Origin: Daucus carota subsp. sativus
Lineage: Eukaryota; Streptophyta; Magnoliopsida; Apiales; Apiaceae
NCBI RefSeq assembly: GCF_001625215.2
Contig: NC_030387.2
Coordinates: 37,347,606 to 37,411,605, forward strand
Length of the DNA: 64,000 nt
Direction: 5' to 3'
In this document: positions 1 to 12,215 of the stretch, piece after piece
How positions within the stretch are numbered: the first letter of the stretch is position 1
How the letters are laid out: each line of letters begins with the position of its first letter
Translations under genes and position numbers: made by a program
Notes under the pieces: generated by a model
Database searches by the model: none
Told to the model about the DNA's origin: nothing
The model's input: the letters and a program-made list of their open reading frames with translations, nothing else

Positions 1-2
1 GT

Positions 3-954
3 AGCATCAAACCTTGCCTTCAGTGGATCAAATCTCCCGATTCTCAGGCCCATGCCACTGTCTTCTTGGCCAAGTTTTACGGCCGCGCGGGATTACTAAA
101 TCTCGTCAACACTGGCCCCACCCATCTCCGTCCTGGTTAGTATTCTTGATCATTTTTCGATTTTTGTTAGTAGTCGATTTCATTTTTCATGATTAATTCT
201 AAAAAAATTCGATTAATTTTTTATAAGATTTTTCGATTTTTATTATTGTTTAATTTCATATTTTAAACGTGAATAAAAGATATTGTTGCATTTTTTGAAT
301 GAAAATCAACGTCAACAATCATTTAAGTTAATATTTTACGAATATTTTTTAACTTCGATTACTTGATAAATATTTTAGGAAAATAATATTTTGCTAGTAT
401 TATTTTTGTGTACTTTGTTTTGACAATTTTTCCTTGTGATTTCAGCTATATTTAGGTCGCTATTATACGAAGCTTGTGGCCGAATAGTGAACCCAATCTA
501 CGGGTCTGTCGGGTTATTATGGTCCGGAAACTGGCAGCTTTGCCAAGATGCTGTGGAGGCGGTTTTAAAAGGAAGCCCAATCACAAAAATTGCAAGCGAG
601 ACTGCTGAAACTAATGATGGGCCGCCACTGAAGGCCTATGACATTCGTCACATCCCGAAAGATGATAATTCTTCCGGGTCGAACCAGCTTCACCGGGTCA
701 GGAATCGGTGCAGGTTCAAGAAGTCGGGTGCAAAAACGCAAGCTAGTTCGGGTTGGGTCCGACCCGAGGACGAGTATACCCGATCACCGAGTCATGAGTC
801 GACATTGAGCCATTTATCTGAGGTGGCTATTAATGTGGAGGCTTCTAAAAACTTGGCTTGTGCAGATACGGCTGAGCCCGAGCCCGAGGGTTCGGCCCAT
901 TTTGAAGCTGATGGGGAAATTGAACTGGAGTTGACGTTGGGGTTGAGTATCTAG
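3..954 (+). CDS. LOB-domain (LBD) class II transcription factor, LBD41/42-like, 5' truncated by window edge
   Basis: Two exons are visible, 3-135 and 446-954, joined by a 310 bp intron with GT and TTTCAG ends. The split codon reads Pro-Ala-Ile across the junction. Exon 1 begins inside the LOB domain ([15 protein letters not shown], then a [12 protein letters not shown] stretch). Exon 2 opens with [16 protein letters not shown] and [13 protein letters not shown], both diagnostic of class II LBD proteins. The zinc-finger-like CX2CX6CX3C start lies upstream of the window. The tail is Ser/Glu-rich and ends [10 protein letters not shown], a leucine repeat like the LxLxL EAR repression motif, also seen at the C terminus of LBD41/42 relatives. 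Class II LBDs act as nuclear repressors in nitrogen, anthocyanin and hypoxia responses; the role of this copy is inferred. It is convergent with the KCS gene downstream. Confidence 0.9.
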
Positions 955-1670
955 GCGGGGTCTTAGAAACCCACTAATTTTGGGCTTGTTTAGTTTTTAA
1001 TGGGCTTTTATGCTTGTATACTTTTGTCTTTAATTAGAAATGTACAAATTGTGATTATAACTTTGTACTAAAGATAGATAACTTTGTTTTGAATGGGCAT
1101 TCAACTTTTCTCAATCATCAATTCTTCATATTTGATAAGATTGCCAAAGATAATATGCTATAAGTTTGATAAGATTTGCCAAGATAATATGCTATGCTAT
1201 ATCCTCTCTTCTAACCGAAATCGTATCCGTAAATTGCTGAATTGATTAAATATTTAAATATTTAATTAATTATCTTATTAATTTTCGATCAACCCACTCA
1301 GTTACCGATTAATCTTTGTTCTATGACTTTACTGATTAAATCAGTAAGTGATGATAAAAAAAATATTAACGAATCAAATAAAAAATACTCAGCTTACCGA
1401 ATATGAAACCACCTCTAAAAGCTAAAGTATATATTCCAATAATAATAATAATATAGCAGTATAACAAGTATACGTACATTCTTTCGGCCAAGTGCGCTGC
1501 CCCAACTGGTTACAGTTTCATAAGATTTACAGCTATTATTGTTTTTATGACAACTAGAACATGTACACTTTATCACACCAATGACACGGTTTAAATGAAT
1601 GACAGTGATCGGCGGTTCGATTCAGGGCTCAACCATATATTAGCTGGACCACCTGAATTAATCCTTGCAT
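955..1670. other. Convergent 3' intergenic region, no gene seen
   Basis: This is AT-rich sequence between the convergent LBD and KCS stop codons, and it must contain both 3' UTRs. Around 1131-1195 a unit of about 30 bases (TTTGATAAGATTGCCAAAG followed by ATAATATGCTAT) occurs twice in tandem. I see no coding region. Confidence 0.5.
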
Positions 1671-3161
1671 TTAAAGCTTCACAACTTCCGGAATATGCAC
1701 CGGATATCTGTCAATGCAGTCTTGCCACGGCCCGTCCGCCGGCGTCTTAACCGTCCGATTACACTTCCACACCGCACTGTTGCATTTAAATCCACTCCCG
1801 AACGCGATTTGCCACACTCGGTCACCTTTTTTCATCCTCCCCTTGGCCTCAATATAGCTCATTTCGTACCATAATGAGGAAGATGAGGTGTTTCCAAAGC
1901 GGTGAAGCGCCATGCGGGAGGCCTCCACGTGTTCAGCCGAGAGCTGGAGATTCTTCTGGAGCTCGTCGATGACTGCACGGCCTCCCGCGTGGATGCAGAA
2001 GTGCTCGAACGCCAACTTGAAGTCGGGAATGTAGGGTTTCCATTTAGGGTTAAAGATTTTTCGACCAATGAGAGTGAATAAAAAGAGCAGCTGTTCGGAT
2101 GCAGGAAGGACTAATGGACCGATTGTCGTAATATTCGATTTAAGAGCTTCGGCAGCAATTGCCATGAGATCTTTCGACAAATTAATCCCGCACTTCCCTT
2201 GCGCATCCTCCTCTTCGTAAACACACCGAAAGGCCTTATCGTCGCCTCCTTTATGAGTCCGAACCACACGAACCAACCTGTACTTAGCTCTCGACCTCTC
2301 GCGACGCTTGTTCGATAGCAGCATGGCCGCGCCTCCCATCCGGAACAAGCAATTCGGAAGCAGCATCGCACGCTCTTTCCCTTGATAATAATTCGGTGTA
2401 ATGATCTCGGTGCTGACAACAATTGCGTTCGAATTCGGATGCGTTTGGAGTAAATCACGAGCCAGATCAATCGAAATTAAACCAGCGCTACATCCCATTC
2501 CGGACAAATTAAAGCTCCTGATATTACTCCTCAGCTTATACTTGTTCACAATCATAGCGCTCAACGAAGGAGTGGGCGAGAACAAGCTACAATTCACAAT
2601 CAAAATATCAATATCTTTCGGCTTAAGTCCCGTTTTCTCAAACAAGGCATCAATACTAGAAAATATCACAAGCTCCGCCTCGCCTCGTGCCGCCTCCATC
2701 GTAGGCTTCGGAGGGATGTAATGTATCGCGGGAGGCAGACACGTCTCCTCCCCGAGTCCAGACCGCTCCAGGATCCGCATCTGGAAGTCCACTGACTTAG
2801 GGTTTTCCTTCAGGATCAGTCTCGAATGCTCCATGAACGTCGCGAAGGGGACTCGAAACGTGACAGGCGGCTTGTAGCATGCATAGTCCACTAAATAAAT
2901 CGATCTCGGCTTCGACATGAAGTACACTGTTGAGATAAAAATAATCAGGAACGTCGAGCACAAAACCTGCAGAGTGTCGAGCTGGACAGACTGCGCCATC
3001 GCAAGCAGCTCATGCGGTCCGATTCGCAGAATTTCGAGAGCAATCGAGGCTATGATCGGTACAAGAATAAATGTGAGAATGTGGTTGATCAGGTACTGGT
3101 ACCCTAGCTTCACATACTTGAGCTTCACGGAACTGGTAAAATTCGGCAAAATTTGAGCCAT
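1671..3161 (-). CDS. 3-ketoacyl-CoA synthase (VLCFA elongase condensing enzyme), KCS4-like
   Basis: A single uninterrupted exon of 496 aa. The family catalyses the first condensation of very-long-chain fatty acid elongation (acyl-CoA plus malonyl-CoA) in the ER membrane, feeding waxes, suberin and sphingolipids. Two hydrophobic N-terminal segments (about residues 24-44 and 67-82) fit the usual ER anchor. A FAE1/type III PKS-like catalytic domain follows. The catalytic triad is in place: Cys224 in GMGCSAG, His391 in CIHAGGR and Asn424 in RFGNTSSSS. The C-terminal DCIDRYPVHIPEVVKL matches the KCS4 branch as I recall it, more than KCS9 or KCS11. The length is slightly below the usual 500-516 aa because the N terminus is short. 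The Met at 3161 is the only reasonable start. Nothing suggests decay. Confidence 0.95.
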   Translation of the reverse strand: MAQILPNFTSSVKLKYVKLGYQYLINHILTFILVPIIASIALEILRIGPHELLAMAQSVQLDTLQVLCSTFLIIFISTVYFMSKPRSIYLVDYACYKPPVTFRVPFATFMEHSRLILKENPKSVDFQMRILERSGLGEETCLPPAIHYIPPKPTMEAARGEAELVIFSSIDALFEKTGLKPKDIDILIVNCSLFSPTPSLSAMIVNKYKLRSNIRSFNLSGMGCSAGLISIDLARDLLQTHPNSNAIVVSTEIITPNYYQGKERAMLLPNCLFRMGGAAMLLSNKRRERSRAKYRLVRVVRTHKGGDDKAFRCVYEEEDAQGKCGINLSKDLMAIAAEALKSNITTIGPLVLPASEQLLFLFTLIGRKIFNPKWKPYIPDFKLAFEHFCIHAGGRAVIDELQKNLQLSAEHVEASRMALHRFGNTSSSSLWYEMSYIEAKGRMKKGDRVWQIAFGSGFKCNSAVWKCNRTVKTPADGPWQDCIDRYPVHIPEVVKL

Positions 3162-4447
3162 TTTTGTGTGTGAAATTTGTGTGTGAGGTATTTACAGGGA
3201 GAGATTGAGGTTGAGGAAGAATGCAATGTGATAAAGGGAGAGGGAAGGTGGGAGATTTAAAGGCTAAAATGAGATGAGAAGAGGGGCAATCAATTGGAGG
3301 CAGATGAGAAAATTAAATGATCCTCACTTCACCTCACATTGCTAACGCTCTCCTAATTAGCTGGCCCTTTCTTATTTATTATCTTTTAATTTAATTTAAT
3401 TGATTTCACATATTTATCACAAAATAATTTATTTTTTTCCTACATCACGTAACCTGTTCCTATAGATAAATTATTACATTTTTCGTACCTAACTCGGGCC
3501 GGGTGTTTTGATCATAAATTAGAATAATATACACTGATTTTTGTTTTTAGAAAATTTTAAAAATATTAATTTTAAATGTGAGATTAATTAAATTATTTGA
3601 AATTACGTGAAAAAAATCGAATAATTTTTAAGTATTAGAAATAACTATTTACAGTTCTGTTGTTGACTTGTAGCTAGGTAACTAATTAGCCCTATTTTAT
3701 TGTACAATCTAAAAAGCTTTAATCTGGTAGCTAGCTAGCTAGTGGCGAGCTGCACAAAATTGAACCTAATCTCTTATTACGAAGACCAGAGAACAGTAAC
3801 AGAGATCGCAAAGTATGCAAAGAAACTGCTGAATAACATTCATCAAATTTTCATGTCACGTAGTAACCGTCAGTTTAGGCAATTGATGAAGCTAAACTCA
3901 ACTTGTATTCAAGAACATTGTGTTTACAACTTGAACGAAACAAATATATACAAGACTAACTAACTTCTTATCACTACTCTTGAATTTATATACAATTATC
4001 AGTTATGAGCTCTATTTGTAACAATTTTTCCCGCATTAAGCTCCTTCCTATCACACGTGTCATTTCTCTGACTTGTGTGTGACTTTTCTGCTATATTATA
4101 CTTAACAGTAACCAGTTGCATCCGTAGGTGGATATAAATATGTAAATAAGTCAAACTGTTTTTGAACTGCTCTACTTCATCTCTCGTATATATTAAAACA
4201 AATATTGATTAGTAAATATAATCGTACAGGACACTCTCGAATTATTCAAACTCGAAACTTTAATCACACACCTTAAATGTTAAATTGAGCTTAACTAAAA
4301 CGGACCAAACTTTGATTTGACCTGTAAGGTTGCAACTCAGAGCAACTGTACTATATATCAACAAAGGTCTCAGTATATTTAGTTCAACTTGAATGAATAT
4401 GTAATATTGTCCATTTTATAGAATTTACAAATAATATCAAACAGATA
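3162..4447. other. KCS 5' flank and AT-rich spacer
   Basis: The first roughly 150 bases hold the presumed KCS leader and promoter on the minus strand; TTTAAATC near 3255 is a weak TATA candidate. The rest is AT-rich spacer. A short TAGC tandem (TAGCTAGCTAGCTAG) lies at about 3728-3742. I see no supported gene. A 73-codon frame starting at 3742 has no recognisable features. Confidence 0.4.
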
Positions 4448-4457
4448 TTTAGAAAGA

Positions 4458-5179
4458 GGGTTAATAGGCAAAAAGATCACTGAACTCATAGACAACTTGC
4501 AATTGGGTCACTGAACTCAAAAAGCTTGCAAATGGATCACAGAACTAGATTTAACTTGCAGTCAAGAACCAATCAAGACTGGCAATTAGGTCACTGCGTC
4601 GTTAAGTATCAGTTGACTTTAACAGAATCCGTTAAAAAAATAAAAAAAACTTTGAAAAAAATGTTCGATTTTTTAAAAAATTCAGAAAACTTTGAAAAAA
4701 TATTGAAAGAAAAAGTAAAAATTTTGAAAAAAATCTAAAAAGTTTGGAAAAAGTTTAAGAAATCGAAAAATATGTGGAAATTCAAAAAACATACCTAAAA
4801 TTTTGAAATTAAAAAAATTTCAGAATTTTTTCCAAATTTTCAGATTTTTTCGAAGTGTTCACATTTTTTTTTCATATTTTTAGAAAAATTACATATTTTT
4901 TAATGTTTTTTTCAAAATTTTCAGATGTTTTCTAAGTTTTCAGATTTTTTAAAGAAAATCGAATTTTAATTTTTTTTTCAAAGTTTTTAAATTTTTTAAC
5001 GGATTCAGTTAAAGTCAACTGACACTTAACGGCAGAGTGACCTAAATGCAAATTTTTATTAGTTCAGTGAGTTGACTGCAAGTTAAATCTAGTTCTGTGA
5101 TCCATTTGCAAACTTTTTAAGTTCAGTGACCCAAATGCAAGTTGGTCATGAGTTCAGTGATATTTTTGCCTATTAACCC
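4458..5179. mobile_element. Mutator-type MITE (722 bp), long terminal inverted repeats
   Basis: The ends are inverted copies beginning GGGTTAATAGGCAAAAA. The inverted repeats run for roughly 190 bases, about 4458-4645 against 4990-5179, with scattered mismatches. Both arms carry the phrases for 'ACTGAACTCA' and 'ACTAGATTTAACTTGCAGTC' and reach the 'CCGTTAA...AGTTGAC' block. A perfect 10-bp direct repeat, TTTAGAAAGA, flanks the element at 4448-4457 and 5180-5189. Long inverted repeats plus a 9-10 bp duplication fit Mutator-like non-autonomous elements. The core is A/T-homopolymer rich (GAAAAA/TTTTTC runs) and carries no transposase. Confidence 0.85.
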
Positions 5180-5189
5180 TTTAGAAAGA

Positions 5190-7474
5190 CTAAATCTGGA
5201 AAAGCTGTAAAGCTGGGAAAAGTAGAAAGAGCATGAATGTGATAAATATTGTTAACTGTCTTAAAAAAAAAGGTGCCTCATGCATGTTTGTCCATATTGT
5301 TGATTTACAGCATTATTATAAACTGAATTTGTGGCGCAAAAGCCACTGCTCATCTCCAGTCATGCAAGCTCAATGAAGTCGTGTAAATTTTAGTTGGATG
5401 TTACATCGAATCCTCTATTCGTGGGGTTGAAACCCCACAGTCTATGCCATCAATTTTACATCTAAATCTGGTAATTTCAATTTATCCTTTCTTTCTGGTG
5501 AGTTCTTATAGCTGGTGCCTGGTGGCCATCGACCACTACTGATCAATGTTCTAGAGTTCGAGATCGGCTCATGTTACAATAAACATGTCTTTTTACGAAA
5601 CATATAAATTTTACATCCCCAATCAAAATTACACGATGAATAATGCGTTTTTATTTTTCAAAATTGGTTGTAGAAGATCAATATTATGACTTGACGCTGA
5701 CAAAAAGAAAATTGATTATAATTTACATAATCTTTTCTAGTTAAGTACTCAATCTCCTGTAAAATAACTAGCAGAAATTTATATTTTTTGATTTTAAATT
5801 ATGTGAAAGCGATATTGTTGATATAAATGTATTTGTTATGTATTATGATTTAAATATGAAATCTTTAATTATTTATGTTTCTTAATTACACATTAACTAG
5901 CAGGAAAAATTATACACTAGTACACAACTATATGTTTTTATAATAAATTAAAACATATAAATATAGTCATTTATATATATTTATCTTTCGATTAATTCTC
6001 AATTTATACACTGTGCGCTGGATAGTACTCTCATGGTCAGAAAATCAGCAAGAACAATATCGCGAGACTATGGTTTCATATACAAAATCGAATGTAAAAT
6101 TTTACACAAAATAAAATGACAAATGAGATGAGATATTTTAACTAATATTATTTATATAAATATTAAAATCCGTTCCAAGTCAAAAGTTAATCTATAATCA
6201 TATTAAGAAAAAATTTACGCTCAGGGTTGCACATGAAGCATTTTCCGTATCGCAATTGACACAACACCAAGAACATAATTAAGATGCCGAGCTATAAATA
6301 CATGTTGAATGTAACGTGATGATCCAGAACTGTGGTGAACTACGATTCAATTATTCGAAAAGGAATAAATGAGTAAATATGCAAAAATAATCAAAATATG
6401 ATTGCGTGCTAGCTTGTCGAAACATAAGAGGACTGTTGCAGTTTTCAGTATAGAGAGGCATGCATGTCACATTTATTATAAGCTTTGTGGCATGTACATT
6501 ACTTAGAAGTGGCGACATTTTTTAGTATTTGAAGGGGACCAATGGATTTATGGTCCATTGCGATTTCTATATAAGATATTGACCTATAAGCTGAATGGTA
6601 TGTATGGTGTACCTATCTAAGGTCAACCCTCAACATATATATTATTATAATGATTTCATAAAACATAACATAATAATTATATACTATAGAAAAGAGTTTT
6701 AAAATTTCTGCTCATAAAAATCACGAATCCTTAAAATTTTCAATCAAGTCGTGCTCATAAAAATCATGAATCCGAACTAATCAATTGGTCTATTGATTAT
6801 GAAGTTTGATCGGAATTTTTTTGAATAAATTAAGAATTTAAATTAAATCTGATTATAATCATTAAATTATTAAAAATAATTTTTAAAAATTATTCAGAAA
6901 TTCTTTTAAAATTCAAGAATTTTTAGAGCACCAAATCAAGCTGCTAATACCATACTGTATTCTTTGGTTCTATCCTTATGTGTATATGACAAAACACATT
7001 CAAAAGCAGTTACTTGTCATTTATTGGCATTTGAGCCTTTTCTTTGTGATAGAACGCAACTACTATTGTAGGTCATATAAATTTTATATTTATATTCGAA
7101 CCAGCAGCATCTTTGTGGCTCATATATAAACGAATGTAATGTTACACTAATATTTGGTATGAAACTAAACATGCTTAGGCTACTAAATAGGACAGACTCA
7201 CATGATTCATAAATTATATTGAACTCGTATTATCTACCTAAGGAGAGAGTATTAAAAATATTGACAGAGGTAGTACAGATAGTCTCCACCTATGGTTACA
7301 TTTTCACCGGAAACTGTCTGGAGATGACTCTCACAATTAGGATGGGACAAAAATCTGAATCAATCCAAATTTGAAATCTTAAAAATATTAAAATCATACT
7401 GAAACTAAAACTGATCAATTGATTTTGATTATAAGTTGGAACCGAATCGAAAAATATTGAGCCGATCTGATTAT
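5190..7474. other. AT-rich intergenic stretch, no gene seen
   Basis: No coding region is supported on either strand. A duplicated phrase, CTCATAAAAATCAYGAATCC, occurs twice around 6710-6775. Around 5400-5590 a GGGTTGAAACCCC stem and a GAGTTCGAGATC string faintly recall tRNA/SINE B-box sequence, but no convincing SINE could be delimited. Confidence 0.35.
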
Positions 7475-7483
7475 TAAAATAAT

Positions 7484-7886
7484 GAGTAAAATTCTGTGAA
7501 GACCACTTTTATTGGAGACCGCGGAGACCATTTATATTCTGCAAGCAAGACACTATAAAATACATTATTTTGTGAAGTATGTTCAACAAATATCATGTAT
7601 TCATTAAAATTGTTGAAGATCATCTATGTTTCATAAGTATATAATGTATGTTCTGCAAGTTGAACAATAACCTACAAACTAAATATATTTCGTAGAATAT
7701 AACATTTTGTAATGTTCTACATGCGAAACTTATATGATATTCAAGATTTTAAAATGAAATAATGATTTTGTACAACATGATGTGCAAAACTATACGTTTT
7801 GCAATGTTTTTATGCAATATTTCATTTGCAGAACATAAGTGGTCTTCACGGTCTCCAATAAAAGTGGTCTTCATAGAATTTTACTC
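7484..7886. mobile_element. Mutator-type MITE (403 bp)
   Basis: The terminal inverted repeats are about 45-50 bases: the left end opens GAGTAAAATTCTGTGAAGAC and the right end, reverse-complemented, reads GAGTAAAATTCTATGAAGAC, both continuing into CACTTTTATTGGAGACCG. The flanks are TAAAATAAT (7475-7483) and TTAAATAAT (7887-7895), a 9-bp duplication with one mismatch. The interior is non-coding and rich in TTCTGCAA/TTGCAGAA pieces. The GAGTAAA end is shared with the element at 37885-38818, which suggests related families. Confidence 0.75.
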
Positions 7887-7895
7887 TTAAATAAT

Positions 7896-9734
7896 GAGTA
7901 AATAGTATTTATAATTTTTTATAAAATTGGAGAAATTACTAATATATATGGTATGTATTCCGTAAAACTGTAACTTTTTTTTTGACAGGACTGTAACTAA
8001 TTAATTATTATACTGAAATTTAACTCGGCCTTGCAAAATAGAAGGGATTGGGAATTGGTCCAAACTCACTAAAGCCAACTTCAACCATAAATCTAAATTT
8101 GGATCATCAAATGATCCAAATTTAAGACGGGATCCAAATTTTATTCCCATCTTGTGATCCAAATATAGATCCAAATTCATCCATCCTTATAATATTGATA
8201 TACTTTGATGCATAAATATTTTAGAAAATGATTAACTAATTTCATCATGAATTATAATAATACAATTAACGACTAGACAAAGATAAAATATTACAAAATA
8301 ATTCGAAAAAGTTAAAACGGTACATAAAAATAAATTAAAAGTATTAAAATATCACATTAAAATACTAATTCTCATAATTAGTATATTTTCCCCACAAAAG
8401 CTCAATTGTTGCATTTCGAAATTCAAGAAGGTCAATATTTATCTTTGATTTTTCTGTAGCGATTGATAAATTATTGGAATTTTCTGTATTTTGAAATTTT
8501 ATTTATAATTAAGCGTTGTTTTAATTATATTCTATTTTTAATTAATCTATCTTTAATAACATTAACAAAATCATCAAATAATAAAAATAATAATATTTTA
8601 ATGTTAAAAAGATTTGGATCAGTGAATAGTATGATCCAAATTTGGACCGATACTACTCACTAATCCAAATTTAGATCACTTTTTAGTCCACGGTTGGACT
8701 GGTTTAAGGCAGAACTGCTCCAAATTCGGATTTTTGAATACCGTTGGAGATGCCTAACTCGATTAAGCAATACAAATAACACGGTCATGCATGAAAAATT
8801 AAGTGAATTACCGTGAAGCAATAAACCTTGTATTTATTCTACTGTGAGCGGCGAAGCTAGAAACAGCAGTTAGATTCTTTAAAGTGGAACTTTACCATCA
8901 ATGAGAGTATGTTACAACAAGAAGGCGCTTAAAAATCCACCGAGAGATGAAAGTTTTTGATTAAATTTTAATTGTTCATAAGAAATAATTTTTTCATCTC
9001 TTCATGCAATATTTTTAATCAAAACTGAATCCGAGATATTGAAACCGAAACTGATGATGATAATTTGCGGCTAAGATTTTTAATGTTTAACACTAAAAAC
9101 ATGCGATTCCGATTATAATTTCATCGAGAACTCGCACTCATTTTATCTTAATCACACCGATCTCGTATTTAGAACTTAGAAGGTTAAGAGGTGACCTTCA
9201 GTTAATATTCCTGCCGCATAAACTATTTTCATATTATCTTATACTCCTTGCTTCCTCTCAATTATTTACATCAGAAGACGACTCGATGCGCATCATATAC
9301 TCTTATAAATAGTTTGATAATTTTTTTTTTTGTAAATAGAAGTTTAATATTTAAATTTTTATATAAAAAAGAAAAAAAATAAATATAAGTTATGAAATTA
9401 TATTTCATATACGCCTTAAAATATGTATCAAGTAATGAAAAAACGGTAAAAAAAATAAAAGGGAAGGAGTCGGGGTATCATGTGATAATGTTCAAACGGT
9501 TAAGTGCTTCCTGTTTAAGATAAAACAGTGAAGTAGATGTTAGATTAAATAAAGACTTATTTTTTTTTATTTTTTTTTTGCCAAGATTAAATAAAGGCTT
9601 ATAAGTGATTAAAGTGTTTGGAAAAAAAAACAGAAGTTCTGTAGCAAAAATTAATATTCCTTATCTTTTAATAAGTGTTTTTTTGACTTATTACACATGA
9701 TTTTTAATCATTTTATCTACACTCCCCTCCAATA
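7896..9734. other. Degenerate repeat-rich intergenic stretch
   Basis: From about 8060 to 8750 the words 'GATCCAAATTT' and its complement recur on both strands, ending with 'CGGTTGGACTGG' and 'ACCGTTGGAGATGCC'. This resembles an old PIF/Harbinger-type MITE, but no clean ends or target duplication were found. About 9480-9735 resembles the 'AAGCACTTATAAGT... CAAACACTTTAATCACTTATAAG' MITE sequence also seen at 12670-12920. No gene is supported. Confidence 0.35.
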
Positions 9735-10239
9735 AAATCACTACGCCATAAAAGGCCTATCGCAACGCGACCTTTGTAAATGTTGCTAAAAAATGTTACC
9801 TTAGTTACACTACTTTCACCCTTCCGCAACATAATATTTTTCATGTTAGCTTAGCCAAAAAGGGGATGTTGCCTTTGTTAGAAAGTGTTTAAGGGTGCAA
9901 CATGGAGACAAATATGTTAGCTTAAGCTATTAAAAGGTGAAAATAATATTTTAACTTAAAATTAAAGAAAAAAGTAATTACTTGTATTAAAAATAAAAAT
10001 AGAAGTTATGTAATAATATAAACTAAAAATATAAAAAATTATATAAAATATTAAATAATTTAATAGGTGAATGATTTTATTTTAAATAATAAATATATGT
10101 TTATTTATTTAAAAAGTAAAATAAAATGTAAACAAAAAAATAAAATATAAACTAAATATATGTATATATGTTTATTTGAACAAGCGGGCGTGGTTCCCGG
10201 TGAAATCAGACAAGCAGCGGGACTTTGTTTCACTAACAC

Positions 10240-10445
10240 CCCGCCCCATTTTTTCACTTCCTTTTCCACTCACACTCAGTCATCTCTCTCATTTTCCACA
10301 CAGTCCTCTCTCGCTCTTCACCCCCACATCTCGTCTCTCTCTCTCTCTCTTCACCCCCACAGTCGCCTCTCTCTCTTTTCACCGTGTCTCTCTCGTCGCT
10401 CTGGTCTCTCTGGTCTCTCATCAGCACATCTCTCTCATCTCAGGT
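10240..10445 (+). repeat. CT-rich low-complexity tract inside the CACTA element
   Basis: A pyrimidine-rich stretch (CTCTCTC and CTTCACCCCCAC units repeated), followed by GGTTTGGATTTCAAG. It may act as promoter/5' leader for the element's transcript, since CT-rich leaders are common in plants. Open frames across it are low-complexity Ser/Leu/His translations and are not credible proteins. Confidence 0.5.
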
Positions 10446-11256
10446 TTGGATTTCAAGTTAGGGCATGGTTTGAGGGCTCGATGCTTTGATACTCCTAACT
10501 AGGGGTTTCTCTCTTTAAATCAGGGCTTCATTTCTTTATTTTCTTCCATTTACAGGTCTTTCTTCTTTTAAACTACATCTAATCGTACTTTATCTTTGAT
10601 TTCAGGTATTTTCAGCGGAGGCTTTGCATTTGGAATTAGGTATGGTGGCTTTGATTTAATTTTTTTCATCTGTATATAGTGGGGGCTGTTAATCTAACTC
10701 TATTTTCTATTTTCAGGGCTTCTTCGGTTGATTTTAAGGATTTCATTTAAAGGATTTAAAATTAGGGTTTCAGTTTAAAGATTTTGCTACAGGTATCTCC
10801 CTCTCTGCTTCAACATTTTTGAGTTTTTGGGTTTGTTTTTGTTGTTATTTGTTTTTATTAGGGAAGTTATCTGATTTTTGATTTTATTAGGGGTTTGGAA
10901 TTGCATTTTATGAATTTTTGTTGTTTTCATTTTGTGGCATTTGTTATTTGTTGCATTTTGTAGTTAATATTTGTTACTAGTTAACATTTGATTGATATTT
11001 TGTGGTAAGTGTATGTGTCCAGGACTTGTTATTAAATATTTATGCTTGAAATAGGTTGTTCTGGTGACCAGTTATGACTCTGTTTTGTGGTTTCTATATG
11101 TATGCTCTGTTTATAACTTAAAAAAATTTGACAATTAAGAGTAGCTGGTGTTGATTCTCTGTTGAACATTTGTATATTTTTGTGCTCTGCTGCCATACAT
11201 GTAAGATTCCATTGTAGATATTGTGAGCTAGTTGGTTAGATGCCATAACATATTAT

Positions 11257-11378
11257 CAGTACTAAAACAATGGAAAAGAAAATTGTAAGTATTTAACTTA
11301 ATCAGTTACACAAGTACAAGACCAGTACTAAAACAATGGAAAAGAAAATTGTAAGTATTTAACTTAATCAGTTACACA
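11257..11378. repeat. Imperfect tandem duplication, about 66-bp period
   Basis: The block from CAGTACTAAAACAATGGAAA through AATCAGTTACACA occurs at 11257-11312 and again at 11323-11378, almost identical over 56 bases and separated by a 10-base spacer. It lies in the apparent intron upstream of the CACTA coding exon. Confidence 0.75.
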
Positions 11379-11449
11379 TAATATTTGCCCTTTCAGTTTT
11401 CTCTGTTTTGAATTTGCTCGTTTATGTTCATGTTATTGTACTTTTGTAG

Positions 11450-11830
11450 GATAAAATTAACAAAAAAATCAATTCCGGGGAGGCTGCTGATGAAATGCTT
11501 TTGGATAAAGAGCATGGCCCGACTTGGCTCTTAGGGAGATGCAAGAAGCCGCAAAAACTATCAGCTGCTGCTCCAACGGATACATATGTCAAAGAATTGA
11601 CAACAAAAATTAAGGAAGGCCTTGCTGCTGAAGTCGAGGAAAAAGTGAAGAAAATCCAAGAAGAGGTAGATGAGCAGGTAAACAGGAAGGTGCAACAAAA
11701 TTTGGCATCGGTCCTTAAGAAACTTGGTGAAGCAAACCCCAACATCACAATTGATGTTACAGAGCTGTGTGCACATGTGGCTAGTGACAATGACGATGGC
11801 ACACCAATGACTAAAGGCACCAGCTTCTAG
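11450..11830 (+). CDS. TNPA-like (Transposase_24, Ptta/En/Spm) terminal exon
   Basis: An open exon of 126 codons plus stop begins just after a TTTTGTAG acceptor, in the frame DKINKKINSGEAADEML. It contains KEHGPTWLLGRCKKP, placed like the 'KEHGGRVRGVG' box of plant Ptta/En/Spm proteins. A charged coiled-coil segment (EVEEKVKKIQEEVDEQVNRK) follows, as in that family's C terminus. The family is the DNA-binding accessory protein of CACTA elements. Only the C-terminal part is recognisable, and earlier exons could not be resolved. The assignment rests on motif layout, not on a search. Confidence 0.5.
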   Translation, partial: DKINKKINSGEAADEMLLDKEHGPTWLLGRCKKPQKLSAAAPTDTYVKELTTKIKEGLAAEVEEKVKKIQEEVDEQVNRKVQQNLASVLKKLGEANPNITIDVTELCAHVASDNDDGTPMTKGTSF

Positions 11831-12215
11831 TTTGCTAATAGTATGGTTGTTTAGACTTTGGTTCTTTGAAGTTATTTTGACTAGCTAATAGTATGGGGTT
11901 ATATATCTAGACTTTTTGTTATTAAACTGTTAGTTTGCTGGTAGTTGGTCGATTCTGGATATTATGTTGGTTTAGCTGTGGATTTGATGTTGGAGTAAAT
12001 TGGATTTGATGTTGGTTTTTGTATGTTTACAATGGTTTGTTGAAATGATGGACAAATTTTGGGAAGTATTGTATTTTAACAGTAGAATTGCAAAATTTTT
12101 TGGATAAAATGTTGCAGTAGCCTATTTAAATGTTGCAAAACTTGTATTTCAAAACTGTTGCAGTATAGGAAAAATATGTTGCCAATTTAGCTGCTGCCAC
12201 CTGGCAACTTGATGG

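Noticed and set aside
1600-1640. GGTTCGATTC string resembling a tRNA T-loop
   Set aside because: The flanking bases do not form a T stem, and no acceptor, D or anticodon arms could be built around it.
10160-10502. Two overlapping frames of about 108 codons with a Met start
   Set aside because: They translate a CT-rich low-complexity tract into Ser/Leu/His-rich text. Two frames being open at once is a composition effect, and the tract is more likely a transcript leader of the CACTA element.
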